NCBI GenBank assembly: GCA_009363875.1
Contig: CM018683.1
Location: 64,832,207-64,896,206, forward strand
Reading direction: 5' to 3'
From: Mikania micrantha
Lineage: Eukaryota; Streptophyta; Magnoliopsida; Asterales; Asteraceae
DNA: 64,000 nucleotides
Numbering within the stretch: position 1 is the first letter of the stretch; each line of letters begins with the position of its first letter. The notes beneath the pieces were generated by a model. It was not told the DNA's origin. It saw only the letters and a list, made by a program, of their open reading frames with translations, and did not search any database. This document shows, in pieces, positions 10,517 through 22,466 of the stretch. The translations under genes were made by a program, and so were the position numbers.

Positions 10517-13313
10517 TGTGACAATCCGACTTTTCGAGTTAACCTTGTTAACCCTCGTAGGCCCAATAAGGCCAATGAAGGCCCAATAAGGCCAATGAAG
10601 GCCCAACAAGGCCAATGAAGGCCCAGGAAGGTCCAGTAAGGTCCAATGAGACCAAAGTAGGCCCAATGGTATTTAGGAGGCCCAATTGGATAAATCAAGC
10701 TCAAAACTAGTTCAATTGACTCGATTAGTAACAATTCGGCAATTCGGATTAACTCCGTTAACTTTAGATTAAACCAAAATGTTATGTTTTTGTTAGAAAT
10801 CAAATCCAAAGGTTTAGAAATTATTGAAATCAGTTTCAATACATTTTAATTGTTAAGTTTAGGTTGGAAATTGATTTAAAGTTTCAATTTTGACCATAGA
10901 GGTCAAAATTCGAATGGGATTATCAATTAAATTCGGAATTGTTGTCATTATAGTGAAATTGATTGAAGAAACCTTTCAATCATCATTTATTAATGAATAG
11001 TAACAGCAATCATACGTTATTAGAGCATTAAGTCGTGGAATTAAACTCAAATGACACCCAAGAGTTGTAACCGTAGACACCCATGATCGAATTCGTTAAA
11101 TTCGATTATGATATTCACAATTGAGGTTTCCTAACACTTAGTCGGCACATTTAGAGAATACTACAACCAGCAATTTGATTTCAAGAGGCTCGAACAGAAG
11201 ATTTGATCGCGAGGGAGGCCGAGCTAGGGCTTATAAGCAATCTACGTTGATTCAACATCAAGCAAGGTAACAAATCCTTCCTACACCACCTAAAACAACC
11301 GATTAAGCAAACCCATATGTTGAATTAGTGTCAAAACATCAAATTGTATGAATTCAAATCCTAGGGTTCATTCTATGAACCGAATTGGGGGATTTCATTT
11401 AAAAGAGTTCTAGAATCGAATTAAACTGCACCAGCAGCTTCGGAATATGCCATTAAGTGAAACCCATATGATTATTGGATCGGTTAACATCGAATGATAT
11501 GATTTTTAAATCTAGGGTTCTTGAGTTAAAACCATTTGGGGGTTTTGATCCTAGGGAGTTTAAAAATCAAATTGAATTGCACAGAAAGATTCGGTTTGGT
11601 GTATACATGAAAAATCATATGTTAATTTCAACTAAATACATCGGATTGTATAATTTCAAGTTCTAGGGTTCATGATGAAAAACCGATTGGGGATTTAGAA
11701 GCTATGGAACTTGTGACTCGAATTAATCACCACAGAAGGCTTCGAAATATGGTTTTAAATAAAAACCCTATGTTTTTCGGTTTGAAGTAAATGGATCTGA
11801 TCAAGTTGAATTTTTAATTGGATGTTCACGTTCAAAAACTAAATTATCTAATTCGAAGGCTTTGAATTGATGATCCATCGAATTGAAACAACAATTAGGC
11901 TCGGTTTAAGTATTGAAACAGAACCCCTAAGGTTTTGGGGTCGATTGAATTCGAATTGGGGTTCAATCGGGGGTTCTTTGGTTTGGTTTGAGAAATCAAA
12001 GGGGACCCGAACCTGTGTTGGTTAAAACCAAATAGGATGGAGTCTGTTAACAAAAAGTGATGTGGGTTAGATGGCAGAGTGTGTGTGTGTTGGGCTGTAG
12101 GTCTCGGGTTCGAGCCCGGGCTTCAACATTTTTGGTTCTTAAAACTAATTTTTAGTTTTAAATCATAACTTCTTCGATCGAACTCCGATTTAACCCGTTC
12201 GAGTTGCGTTGGAACCGTAACGAGAATACGAACGCATTAGAATGATAAAATTCATATTTTAACCCGAAAACGAAATCGCGTATAATTACGATTATTTAAA
12301 TAAAATCAAATATGATTTTATTTAAACGATTTCAAAGTCACGCGTATTTACGTATGCACATTTTTGACACTTTAACATACGTGTGTTGACACGTATGTGA
12401 TTTCAAGCACAAAACGACATTCCGAATAACACGAAGTTATTGTTTAAACACAGATTCTTCGTAGGAGGATTTCCTACACGAGCTTTTAGTGTGTGATCAT
12501 TCTGCTAAAACCAAAGGTGCGTACACGGCCCCTTTCTTATTTTAAACTGTTTTGGGGGAGAAAACATGTGCAACAAACTGTTTTTAGATACATATCACTT
12601 GCATGAGTTAGCTGTTTACATTATGTGACAACATATCAACTTGAAAGTCCTTACACACCTCGAACCGTTTAGTTTGCTGTAATGCAAAGCGTGGTAGTTG
12701 GAAATAGATCTATTAGGTTTGACAAACCTCACCTGGTAGATGGGATCTACGCAGGTGTTTGACTGACCAAACACAATTTTACTATTGTTGTGATAGACAA
12801 TAGTGGCAAGGCGAAAACATGCTATAGCATGGCAATCCGTCAGCTTCGGTGTCGAACACTTATGTAAATAGTTTATATGACTAGCTATCATGACTGTGCA
12901 TGTGTGATTATGTTATCTACAACTTGATATTCAAACTGTTGTTTTAAACATTGTGAATGCTTAAAACCTGTGTTATGCACCAACCTTTGTGTTGACTTGA
13001 TTTACATGTTTTCTCAGGACACTAAGACACAAGCAAGGACAAGCAGGGACTAGGACGTTGAGTCTCATGCATACAGTTCACTTTAGTTGTTGATTTAAAA
13101 CATTGAATACTGTATTTATGGTCTTACAACTGTTACATTTTGTTATTAATTTTCAAACGCTTCCGCAAAAGTTAAACTCTGATTTTACAAAATAAGACTG
13201 AATTATGTTTAAAAGCATATAGAGGTCTTTCGTTATGTCTAATGATCTGAGATCCTGGTTTGTCACGTTCCTAAACGGTGTGATTCCGTTAGTTGAAAAT
13301 TGGGGGTGTGACA
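10517..13313 (+). repeat. B 3' LTR (2797 bp)
   Basis: The partner of 1799-4615, shorter by exactly one 20-bp unit of the GGCCCA minisatellite (three good units here instead of four). It starts right after the polypurine stretch at 10504-10516. Confidence 0.93.
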
Positions 13314-13318
13314 ATCTG
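13314..13318. other. Target-site duplication of B, right copy (ATCTG)
   Basis: This is an exact match to 1794-1798. The A1 LTR sequence continues directly after it. Confidence 0.93.
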
Positions 13319-13441
13319 TGTGCTGTGATATCGGTTCAAGTAAGTCACACCTCATCTCCGAGACGTCACCACTATGCTTCCGTAACCAATAGAATGAGAC
13401 GTATGACGTCATCTTAGGTGAGGAGAGGTGGGGGTGTGACA
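13319..13441 (+). repeat. A1 5' LTR, terminal part
   Basis: This continues the LTR interrupted at 1798 and ends in GGGGGTGTGACA, the usual CA terminus, three bases before the primer-binding site. It matches 36798-36920 with only a few changes. Confidence 0.9.
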
Positions 13442-13444
13442 GGG

Positions 13445-13456
13445 TGGTATCAGAGC
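13445..13456 (+). other. A1 primer-binding site (tRNA-iMet)
   Basis: TGGTATCAGAGC sits three bases (GGG) after the 5' LTR end at 13441, complementary to initiator tRNA-Met. Confidence 0.9.
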
Positions 13457-13793
13457 CACAGGTTATAGAGAATTAGGTTGACTTAGAGACCTAGACTATA
13501 ACCATAGGCTCGTATAGTGACACAGAGAGCACCGAACATGTTTAACGAACAAAACTTGTGTTGAATTAAGTCAGGATAATCAGGTGGTACGGATCTCAGT
13601 TATGAGTGGCCAGCATAACTGAAATTCGCAACACGTGTGCGTTCTAGTTTAATTTAATTCAAGCAGAACATTAATAACTAAAAGATCGACTAGTTGCTTT
13701 AGGATAGGAGTACATGTCATATCATGTTTATGTTGAATATTTTACTCAATATTTATTCCAGGATACTGATTCGAGAATTCTGTTTATACAGCG

Positions 13794-14462
13794 ATGGCAG
13801 ACCAAGGAGAGAGATATATATATCAGAGGTTTCCATATGTCATGGTGGACGATACTCCCAGTTCTAGTTCTGGGTCTGACTCAGATCCCTCGAAGGCGGT
13901 GTCATTAGCATCACATGCATCTACTGTGCCTCCCATACCACCACTACCTGAGCCAGTACCGGTGCCGCCACCACCACCCGCACTTCCTATTATACCTAGT
14001 CCTCCTCACTCACCTCCGGCTGAACCAGTTGCTAATCAGAGACAGAGTATTACACCTCCTAGAGTACCCGCTTGGGACGGGTTGCAGCGTATGCGGGGTC
14101 AAGCCCGCAAAACCACAGGATTGCCTCCGCGACACCAGATGGCTCCACGGGATGAGCCACAGGCTGTTCATGAAGTGGGAGAATCCTCCCACCAAGCCGA
14201 GTTGCGGGCGCAGGTGCAGCAGATCTCTCAGGATTTACAGGCCTTGAGACAGGATGTACTTCAGCATCATACTCTTCATGAGGATACTTGCAACACTGTA
14301 CTGGAGATCCTCACTTCTCACCTGACCCTTATGGAGCAGGTGAATGTCTTGGGTGCTGTTACTCAGGCTTGGAGAGCAATGGTAGAGGAGCGACTTCGGA
14401 GAACCTGGAGGCAGGCGCTCGTAGTTACCTTTTGGCAGGAGGTAGCATTATGGAGTGAGTGA
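13794..14462 (+). CDS. Leader ORF of A1, ahead of gag (222 residues, unknown function)
   Basis: This lies between the primer site and gag, a place where most gypsy elements have no gene. The product starts MADQGERYIYQRF, then a Ser/Asp-rich patch, a Pro-rich stretch (roughly residues 45-80), a basic segment near RMRGQARKTTG and a Gln/Leu/Glu-rich part likely to form coiled coil (about 135-205). Homologous ORFs occur in A2 (frameshifted) and A3 (longer, open to a splice donor). Compared codon by codon with A3, I count about 27 synonymous and 11 replacement codon differences and no indels, which indicates protein-level constraint. A1 has a TGA at 14460 where A3 has an arginine codon, so the A1 protein is shorter. 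I recognise no known domain. It may be an accessory nucleic-acid-binding or gag-extension protein; that is inference. Confidence 0.75.
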   Translation: MADQGERYIYQRFPYVMVDDTPSSSSGSDSDPSKAVSLASHASTVPPIPPLPEPVPVPPPPPALPIIPSPPHSPPAEPVANQRQSITPPRVPAWDGLQRMRGQARKTTGLPPRHQMAPRDEPQAVHEVGESSHQAELRAQVQQISQDLQALRQDVLQHHTLHEDTCNTVLEILTSHLTLMEQVNVLGAVTQAWRAMVEERLRRTWRQALVVTFWQEVALWSE

Positions 14463-14868
14463 TGGGTGTATTTGAGGTAGTTAGTGAGCACCCTGAGTTT
14501 GGAGGCTCGACTGATGGTGATAGCTATAGTGATGTTTGCTATAGCTATAGTGACTTCATGCTTACCGTTCTTTAGACGGTAAGTACGATGGTGGATGTTC
14601 ATTTTGGTTGTTATTTGTATAGACAGATTGGTTGATAGTACGAGATGCATAGGGAAGTTTTCGGTTGTGAAAATGATTCCCCTGTAGTAGCTTTTGATGT
14701 TCGAAATGTTGGCAGCTTTTGTACAGAACTTTTTGATTGTATCAAAGTTGATCTGGTGGTAATCAAAGGGTTGTTTAGTAATATCCGTTTGAAAGTCATG
14801 GTGTTGATATTGGGTATCTATATGTGAATATCAAAACGTATCAGTGTGAGAATTTTTGTAATAATTTT

Positions 14869-15078
14869 CTGACATCGTAAAATACCTGGTGAGGTACTCT
14901 GACATCGTAAAATACCTGGTGAGGTACTCTGACATCGTAAAATACCTGGTGAGGTATTCTGACATCGTAAAATACCTGGTGAGGTATTCTGACATCGTAA
15001 AATACCTGGTGAGGTATTCTGACATCGTAAAATACCTGGGGAGGTATTCTGACATCGTAAAATACCTGGTGAGGTATT
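14869..15078 (+). repeat. 30-bp minisatellite, seven units (A1)
   Basis: Exact 30-bp period with unit core GACATCGTAAAATACCTGG. Units start at 14869 and every 30 bases. Only a T/C change and one T/G change vary. Open frames across it are artefacts of a period divisible by three. Confidence 0.95.
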
Positions 15079-15240
15079 CTGATCTCGTAAAATAGCTTGG
15101 TGCTATCTCGTAAAATAGCTTGGTGCTATCTCGTAAAATAGCTTGGTGCTATCTCGTAAAATAGCTTGGTGCTATCTCGTAAAATAGCTTGGTGCTATCT
15201 CGTAAAATACCTGCTTGGTTTACTCTCGTAAAATACCTCG
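15079..15240 (+). repeat. 23-bp minisatellite, five units plus degenerate end (A1)
   Basis: Units ATCTCGTAAAATAGCTTGG plus GCT repeat at 15082, 15105, 15128, 15151 and 15174. It shares the TCGTAAAATA core with the adjoining 30-bp array, so both derive from one ancestral motif. Confidence 0.92.
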
Positions 15241-15669
15241 TATGGTATGTTCATGTAAACTACCTTGAGGGGTACTACATATACGGTTTGTATAACTCTT
15301 ATGAAAGTCCTGAATGTTAATATCTCAAAATTTCATGTTATAATAGATTGAAAAATCAGTGATGTGGTATTTACTGTGAACAATAATACATCTATGTTAG
15401 TGCCACAATATTGTATGTTGTGTGATACTATAACATGTTTTGAGTTAACAGGACTGTGTATAACTACAAACAATGATGTGATTTTGGTGTACTGAGAACA
15501 TGTTTGTGTAATATCGATGTAGTTATACTGTATTCTCTTATAATCACATTTTCAACTTCATAAAGTTTCAGTATAACTGAATATGATTGAATTTATGTGA
15601 TCAAATGGGTTATATATTTAATGTTCTTGAACTGACCTGAGATTTTTTTTTCTGCATGTGAGCAGAATA

Positions 15670-18373
15670 ATGGCTCCCAAACGAGGTCGTCCGACTAAGA
15701 GATCTATCAGGAACATTACTAACCCTGAGCCGAATCAAGTTCCACCAATAAATACGGAATCGAATCCAGATCCACAGGTTAATCTGGAAACAAATACTGC
15801 TCCACCAGTGAACCCTGGAGGCAACACTGCTCCACCTGCTGGTGCAGGTGGATCCGAATCAAACGAAGCCACGATAGCACGGATTGTGCGTGAACAGCTA
15901 TCGGCTTGTGGTGTTTTGATACCACATCAACCTCATATTACTTCGGGTTCTGGTGGGGATCATACTCACATAGAACACAATGCTACTGGTGGCAACGCGG
16001 AAACTCATCATACGACTGGCACAACTACCACTATTCCTGATCCACCGCGACAGGGATGTACTTACAAGTATTTCGCTTCCTGTAACCCTCCTACTTTCGC
16101 TGGTAAGGAAGGAGCGGCCGGATTGCTAAGATGGATCGAGGAAATGGAAACGAAACTTAAAATCAGCCAGTGTTTAGAGGAGCATAAAGTGTCTTATGCT
16201 GCCTGTTCTTTCAAAGAGTCAGCTTTGACATGGTGGAATACCCAGGCAAAAACATTGGGCTCAGCTACAGTCGACTCGATGGGCTGGAACGAGTTTAAAA
16301 CTTTGATTAGATCCGAGTACTGCCCACTCACTGAGATTCAAAAGCTCCAAGAGGAATTCTGGAATCATTCAATGATTGGGGCTGACTGTTTAGCGTATAC
16401 CCATCGTTTTCATGAACTCACATGCTTACTTCCCGATATGTTTCCTACTGAAGCAGCATTGATCGAGAAGTATATTAAGGGTTTGGTTCCCCAGATTCGG
16501 GGAATGGTAACTGCAGCAGAACCCACAACCCTTAAACGTGCAATTCCTTTGACCACAAAGCTTACCGATGAGGCGGTAAGGAGTGGTATGTTGGCAACAA
16601 AAACTCAGACGGCCGTGGGCTGTAGTGACGTTAGTATCTCCAGTGGTTTCAAAGGTACTAAACGGAAGTGGTTTGGCAAAGCTAAGGCAAAAGCTCCGGC
16701 TAATATCAACCAGAGCAGGCCAATTGTGAAGAATTATGGTGCTACTAATCCTGAAAGGAAAACTTATACGGGGCAGGCGCCCAAATGTAACAAGTGTTCA
16801 TATCATCATACAGGACCATGTCCTGTCTGCGCCAACTGTAATAAGGTTGGACACTATACCAGATACTGTAATTTTCCTCCTCGCCAACAAAATCAGGCAC
16901 CACGACCAACCCCTCAAATGAACCGATCATGTTACAAGTGCGGGAGTCCCGATCATTTGATAAGAATTTGTCCAAACAATAACAACACCAATCCGGGGAA
17001 TGAAGCTAGAGGTAGAGCTTTCCAGATTGGTGCTACCGAGGCGAGACACGATGCTAACATTGTTACTGGTACGTTCTTACTCAATAACTTATATGCATCA
17101 GTTCTCTTTGATACGGGGGCAGATAAGAGTTTTATCTCTCCTGAATTTGCATCATTACTATCATTGCCTGCGGTAGAATTAGAAACCCCTTACATTATTG
17201 AACTTGCTAATGGCAAGTTAATCAAAACTAATAGTGTCATTCAAGGATGTTCCTTGAATCTGAACGATCATCTTTTCGATATTGATTTACTTCCTATTGA
17301 GCTTGGGAGTTTTGATGTTGTGGTCGGTATGGACTGGTTGTCTAATAACCAAGCTGAAGTAATATGTCAAAATAAGGTGATTCGTATTCCTTTACCTGAC
17401 GGTAACACACTGTTAGTTCAAGGTGAACAAGCTGGTAGAAAACTGGGTATCATTTCTTGTATGCAAACGCAGAAGTGTTTACGGAAAGGGTGTCCGGCCT
17501 TTCTAGCATATGTGATTAGTAACAGTTCTTCACAAAAACGTATCGAAGATATTCCAGTAGTCAAAGACTTCCCTGAGGATATATCAGGATTACCCCCAGT
17601 GAGACAAGTTGAATTTCGAATTGACTTGATTCCAGGTGGAGCACCTGTAGCTAAAGCTCCTTATCGTTTAGCACCCTCAGAGATGCAAGAACTTTCAGGT
17701 CAGCTGCAAGAACTGTTAGACAAGGGTTTTATTAGACCTAGTTTCTCACCATGGGGAGCACCAGTTCTTTTTGTGAAAAAGAAGGATGGTTCATTCAGGA
17801 TGTGTATTGACTACCGGGAGCTCAATAAACTAAAAATCAAAAACCGTTATCCATTACCACGTATAGACGATATATTTGATCAACTTCAAGGCGCTACCAA
17901 CTTCTCAAAAATTGATTTGAGATCCGGATATCATCAATTACGGGTGCATGAAGATGATGTTCCGAAAACTGCATTCTGAACTCGTTACGGGCATTATGAA
18001 TTTCTAGTAATGCCGTTTGGATTAACAAACGCTCCTGCAGTTTTCATGGATTTGATGAATCAGGTATGTAGGCCTTACTTGGATAAGTTTGTGATTGTAT
18101 TTATTGATGACATTCTCATTTATTCTCGAAGCCAACAAGATCATGCTCAACACTTGAAACTGATTTTAGAACTTTTGGCACGTGAAAAATTATACGCCAA
18201 GTTCTCCAAGTGTGAGTTTTGGTTACGAGAAGTGCAATTTCTCGGGCATGTAGTGAATCAAGATGGAATTCAGGTGGATCCTAGTAAGATTAAAGCTGTA
18301 GAACAATGGGAAACACCACAAACCCCAACTGAAATACGTCAATTCTTAGGGCTGGCAGGTTATTATCGCCGAT
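15670..18373 (+). pseudogene. A1 gag-protease-RT, truncated
   Basis: I place the start at ATG 15670 (product begins MAPKRGRPTKR, an AT-hook-like motif) rather than at upstream GTG codons. The order is gag capsid domain (TWWN near residue 190), a CX2CX2HHX3C cysteine-histidine cluster and two CCHC zinc knuckles (about residues 385-435), aspartic protease with DTGADKSF, then RT. A TGA at 17977 interrupts RT where A2 and A3 have an arginine codon (CGA), a C-to-T change. The same frame continues at 18010 through FIDDILIYS and stops at the inversion junction after GLAGYYRR. A four-residue deletion ahead of DISGLPP distinguishes it from A3. RNase H and integrase are absent. Confidence 0.92.
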
Positions 18374-21203
18374 CATGAGTGGTATAGTTCTTCTCGTGTA
18401 CTTTCAATTGCCGAGAAGCGTAAGCAATCACTTTATCATTCTGCATCAACACACACCCAAAACCATGACGAGAAGCATCACAATACACTGTGAAGTTATC
18501 GATACCTTCCGGTAATGCCAAGATAGGTGCGTTGCAGAGTTTATGGTGTTTCCCACTGTTCCACAGCCTTAATCTTGCTGGGATCCACCTGTATACCGTT
18601 TTGATTTACTACATGCCCAAGAAACTGCACTTCTCGTAACCAGAACTCACACTTGGAGAATTTGGCATATAATTTCTCATGTGCCAAGAGTTCTAAGATC
18701 AGTTTCAAGTGTTGAACATGTTCTTGATGGCTTCGAGAATAAATAAGAATATCATCAATAAATACAATCACAAACTTATCCGAGTAAGGCCTACATACCC
18801 GATTCATCAAATCCATAAAAACTGCAGGTGCATTTGTTAATCCAAACGGCATTACTAGAAATTCATAATGCCCGTATCGAGTTCGGAATGCAGTTTTTGG
18901 AACATCATCTTCATGCACTCGTAATTGATGATATCCGGATCTCAAATCAATTTTTGAAAAGTAGGTAGCGCCTTGAAGTTGATCAAACAGATCGTCTATA
19001 CGTGGCAATGGATAACGGTTTTTGATTGTTAGTTTATTGAGATCCCGGTAGTCAATACACATCCTGAATGATCCATCCTTCTTTTTCACAAAAAGGACTG
19101 GTGCTCCCCAGGGTGAGAAACTAGGTCTAATAAAACCCTTGTCTAACAGTTCTTGTAGTTGACCTGAAAGCTCTTGCATCTCTGAGGGTGCTAAACGATA
19201 AGGAGCTTTAGCCACAGGTGCTGCACCTGGAATCAAGTCAATACTAAATTCAACTTGTCTCACTGGGGGTAATCCTGATATATCGTCAGGAAAAACTTCA
19301 GGAAAATCTTTGACTATCGGAATATCGTGGATACGTTTTTGTAACGAACTGTTATCAATCACATGTGCTAGAAAGGCCAGACAACCTTTCCGTAAGCATT
19401 TCTGAGTTTGCATGCATGAAATGATACCCAATTTTCTACCAGCTCGTTCCCCTTGAACTATCAGTGTATTACCCTCAGGTAATGGAATACGGATCACCTT
19501 AGTTTGACATATTACTTTAGCTTGGTTATTAGACAGCCAATCCATGCTGACAACGACATCAAAGCTCCCAAGCTCAATAGGAAGTAAATCAATATCAAAA
19601 GATGATCATTCAGATTCAAGGAACATCCTTGAATAACACTGTTAGTTTTGATTAACTTGCCATTAGCAAGTTCAATCACATAAGGAGTTTCTAGTTCTAC
19701 CGCAGGCAATGATAGTAATGATGCAAATTCAGGAGAGATAAAACTCTTATCTGCCCCCGTATCAAAGAGAACTGATGCATATAAGTTATTGAGTAAGAAC
19801 GTACCAGTAACAATGTTAGCATCGTGTCTCGCCTCGGTAGCACCAATCTGGAAAGCTCTACCTCTAGCTTCATTCCCCGGATTGGTGTTGTTATTGTTTG
19901 GACAATTTCTTATCAAATGATCTGGACTCCCGCACTTGTAACATGATCGGTTCATTTGAGGGGTTGGTCGTGGTGCCTGATTTTGTTGGCGGGGAGGAAA
20001 ATTACAGTATCTGGTATAGTGTCCAACCTTATTACAGTTGGCGCAAACAGGACACGGTCCTGTATGATGATATGAACACTTGTTACATTTGGGCGCCTGC
20101 CCTGTATAACTTTTCCTCTCAAGATTGGTAGCACCATAATTCTTCACAGTTGGCCTACTCTGGTTGATTTCAGCCGGAGCTTTTGCTTTAGCTTTGCCAA
20201 ACCACTTTCGTTTAGTACCTTTGGAACCACTGGAGGTACCAACGTCACTACGGCCCACAGCCGTCTGAGTTTTTGTTGCCAACATACCACTCCTTACCGC
20301 CTCATCGGTAAGCTTTGTGGTCAAAAGAATTGCACGTTTGAGGGTTGTGGGTTCAGCTGCGGTTACCATTCCCCGAATCTGGGGAACCAAACCCTTAATA
20401 TACTTCTCGATCAATGCTGCTTCAGTAGGAAACATATCGGGGAGTAAACATGTGAGTTCATGAAAACGATGGGTATACGCTAAACAGTCAGCCCCAATCA
20501 TTGAATGATTCCAGAATTCCTCCTGGAGCATTTGAATCTCAGTGAGTGGGCAGTACTCGGATCTAATCAAAGTTTTAAATTCGTTCCAGCCCATCGAGTC
20601 GACTGTAGCTGAGCCCAACGTTTTTGCCTGGGTATTCCACCAGGTCAAAGCTGATTCTTTAAAAGAACAGGCAGCATAAGACACTTTATGCTCCTCTAAA
20701 CACTGGCTGATTTTCAGTTTCGTTTCCATTTCCTCGATCCACCTTAGCAATCCGGCCGCTCCTTCCTTACCAGCGAAAGTAGGAGGGTTACAGGAAGCGA
20801 AATACTTGTAAGTACATCCCTGTCGTGGTGGATCAGGAATAGTTGTAGTTGTACCAGTGCTTCTATGAGTTTCCGCGTTGCCACCAGTAGCATTGTGTTC
20901 TGTGTGAGTATGATCCCCACCAGAACCCGAAGCGATATGAGGTTGATGTGGTATCAAAACACCACAAGCCGATAACTGTTCACGCACAATCCGTGCTATC
21001 ATTGCTTCATTTGATTCAGATCCACCTGCACCAGCAGGTGGAGCAGTGTTCCCTCCAGGGTTCACTGGTGGAGCAGTATTTGTTTCCAGATTTACCTGTG
21101 GATCTGGATTCGATTCCGTATTTACTGGTGGAACTTGATTCGGCTCAGGGTTAGTAATGTTCCTGATAGATCTCTTAGTCGGACGACCTCGTTTGGGAGC
21201 CAT
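18371..21203 (-). pseudogene. A2 gag-protease-RT-partial RNase H
   Basis: Gag starts at ATG 21203. Zinc knuckles and the protease DTG are intact, but a one-base deletion in an A run at about 19597 (five A in A3, four here) shifts frame inside protease. RT follows in the new frame (FIDD at about 18760). Near 18543 about 160 bp present in A3 (around 27684-27845) is deleted, joining late RT to a 172-bp RNase H remnant (18371-18542). The remnant abuts the inverted A1 copy. Confidence 0.9.
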
Positions 21204-21207
21204 TATT

Positions 21208-22466
21208 CTGCTCACATGCAGAAAAACTCAGGTCAGTTCAAGAACATTAAAGATATAACCCATTTGATCACATAAATTCACTCATATTCAGTTATACTGA
21301 AATTTTTATGAAGTTGAAAATGTGATTATAAGAGGATACAGTATAACTACATCGATATTACCCAAACATGTTCTCAGTACCCCAAAATCACATCATTGTT
21401 TGTAGTTATACACAGTCCTGTTAACTCAAAACATGTTATAGTATCACACAACATACAATATTGTGGCACTAACATAGATGCATTATTGTTCACAGTAAAT
21501 ACCACATTACTGATTTTTCAATCTATTATAACATGAAATTTTGAGATATTAACATTCAGGACTTTCATAAGAGTTATACAAACCGTATGCGTAGTACCCC
21601 ACAAGGTAGTTTACGTGAACATACCATACAAGGTATTTTACGAGAGTATACCACTTCTGGTATTTTACGAAAGTATACCACACAAGGTATTTTACGAGAG
21701 TATACCACACAAGGTATTTTACGAGAGTATACCACACAGGTATTTTACGAGAGTATACCACACAAGGTATTTTACGAGAGTATACCACACAGGTATTTTA
21801 CGAGAGTATACCACACAAGGTATTTTACGAGAGTATACCACACAAGGTATTTTACGAGAGCATACCACACAGATATTTTACGAGAAGGTATTTTACGAGA
21901 GCATACCACACAGGTATTTTACGAGAGTATACCACACAGGTTATTTTACGAGAGTATACCACACAGGTATTTTACGAGAGTATACCACACAAGGTATTTT
22001 ACGAGATAGCACACAAGCTATTTTACGAGATAGCACCAAACTATTTTACGAGAGTGAATACCTCACCAGGTATTTTACGATGTCAGAATACCTCACCAGG
22101 TATTTTACGATACCAGAATACCTCACCAGGTATTTTACGATGTCAGAATACCTCACCAGGTATTTTACGATATCAGACAATTATTACATAAGTTCTCACA
22201 CTGATACGTTTTGATATTCACATATAGATACACAATATCAACACCCTGACTTTCAAACGGATATTACTAAACAACCCTTTTATTACCACCAGATCAACTT
22301 TGATACAACCATAAAGTTTTGTACAAAAGCTGCCAACATTTCGAACATCAAAACCAACTAAAGGGGAATCTGTTTCACAATCAAAATTTTCCCGATGCAT
22401 CACGTACTAACAACCTATCCGTTTATACAAATAACAACCAAAATGAACATCCCACATCGTACTTAC
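21208..22466 (-). other. Predicted intron of A2 between leader ORF and gag
   Basis: Same donor (GTAAGTA) and tandem acceptor arrangement as in A1 and A3. It contains the minisatellite at 21596-22175. Confidence 0.5.
21596..22175 (-). repeat. Minisatellite of A2 (26-30-bp units)
   Basis: About sixteen 24-28-bp units with core CTCGTAAAATACC and four 30-bp units with core CATCGTAAAATACC. The same core motif as in A1, but unit proportions differ strongly. Confidence 0.93.

Larger units (their letters stand above)
1799..13313 (+). mobile_element. Element B, Ty3/gypsy LTR retrotransposon nested in the A1 LTR
   Basis: B begins TGTGACAATCC and ends GGGTGTGACA, with LTRs at 1799-4615 and 10517-13313. 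It is flanked by the perfect 5-bp direct repeat ATCTG (1794-1798 and 13314-13318), the signature of integrase-mediated insertion. Removing B and one ATCTG restores a continuous A1 LTR. LTRs differ by about a dozen substitutions and one 20-bp repeat unit, so insertion is recent. The body has a tRNA-iMet primer site, no recognisable gag core, a broken protease-RT-RNase H-integrase region (6608-9887) and two polypurine-tract copies. Its LTR ends resemble those of family A, so the two are related. Confidence 0.93.
14579..15665 (+). other. Predicted intron of A1 between leader ORF and gag
   Basis: The donor ACG|GTAAGTA at 14579 is near consensus. Before gag there is a CTGAC branch-like motif (about 15632), a T-rich tract and tandem acceptors (AG at 15661-15662 and 15664-15665), four to seven bases ahead of the gag ATG at 15670. 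The same sites exist in A2 and A3. The interval contains the minisatellite. No transcript evidence is available. Confidence 0.55.

Noticed and set aside
14831..15240. Regular repeats that might suggest a CRISPR array or a repetitive protein (YLTRYFT repeats)
   Set aside because: Units are contiguous without variable spacers, and the host is a plant. The open frame is a consequence of a 30-bp period; the same holds for 21587-22214 and 30890-31517.
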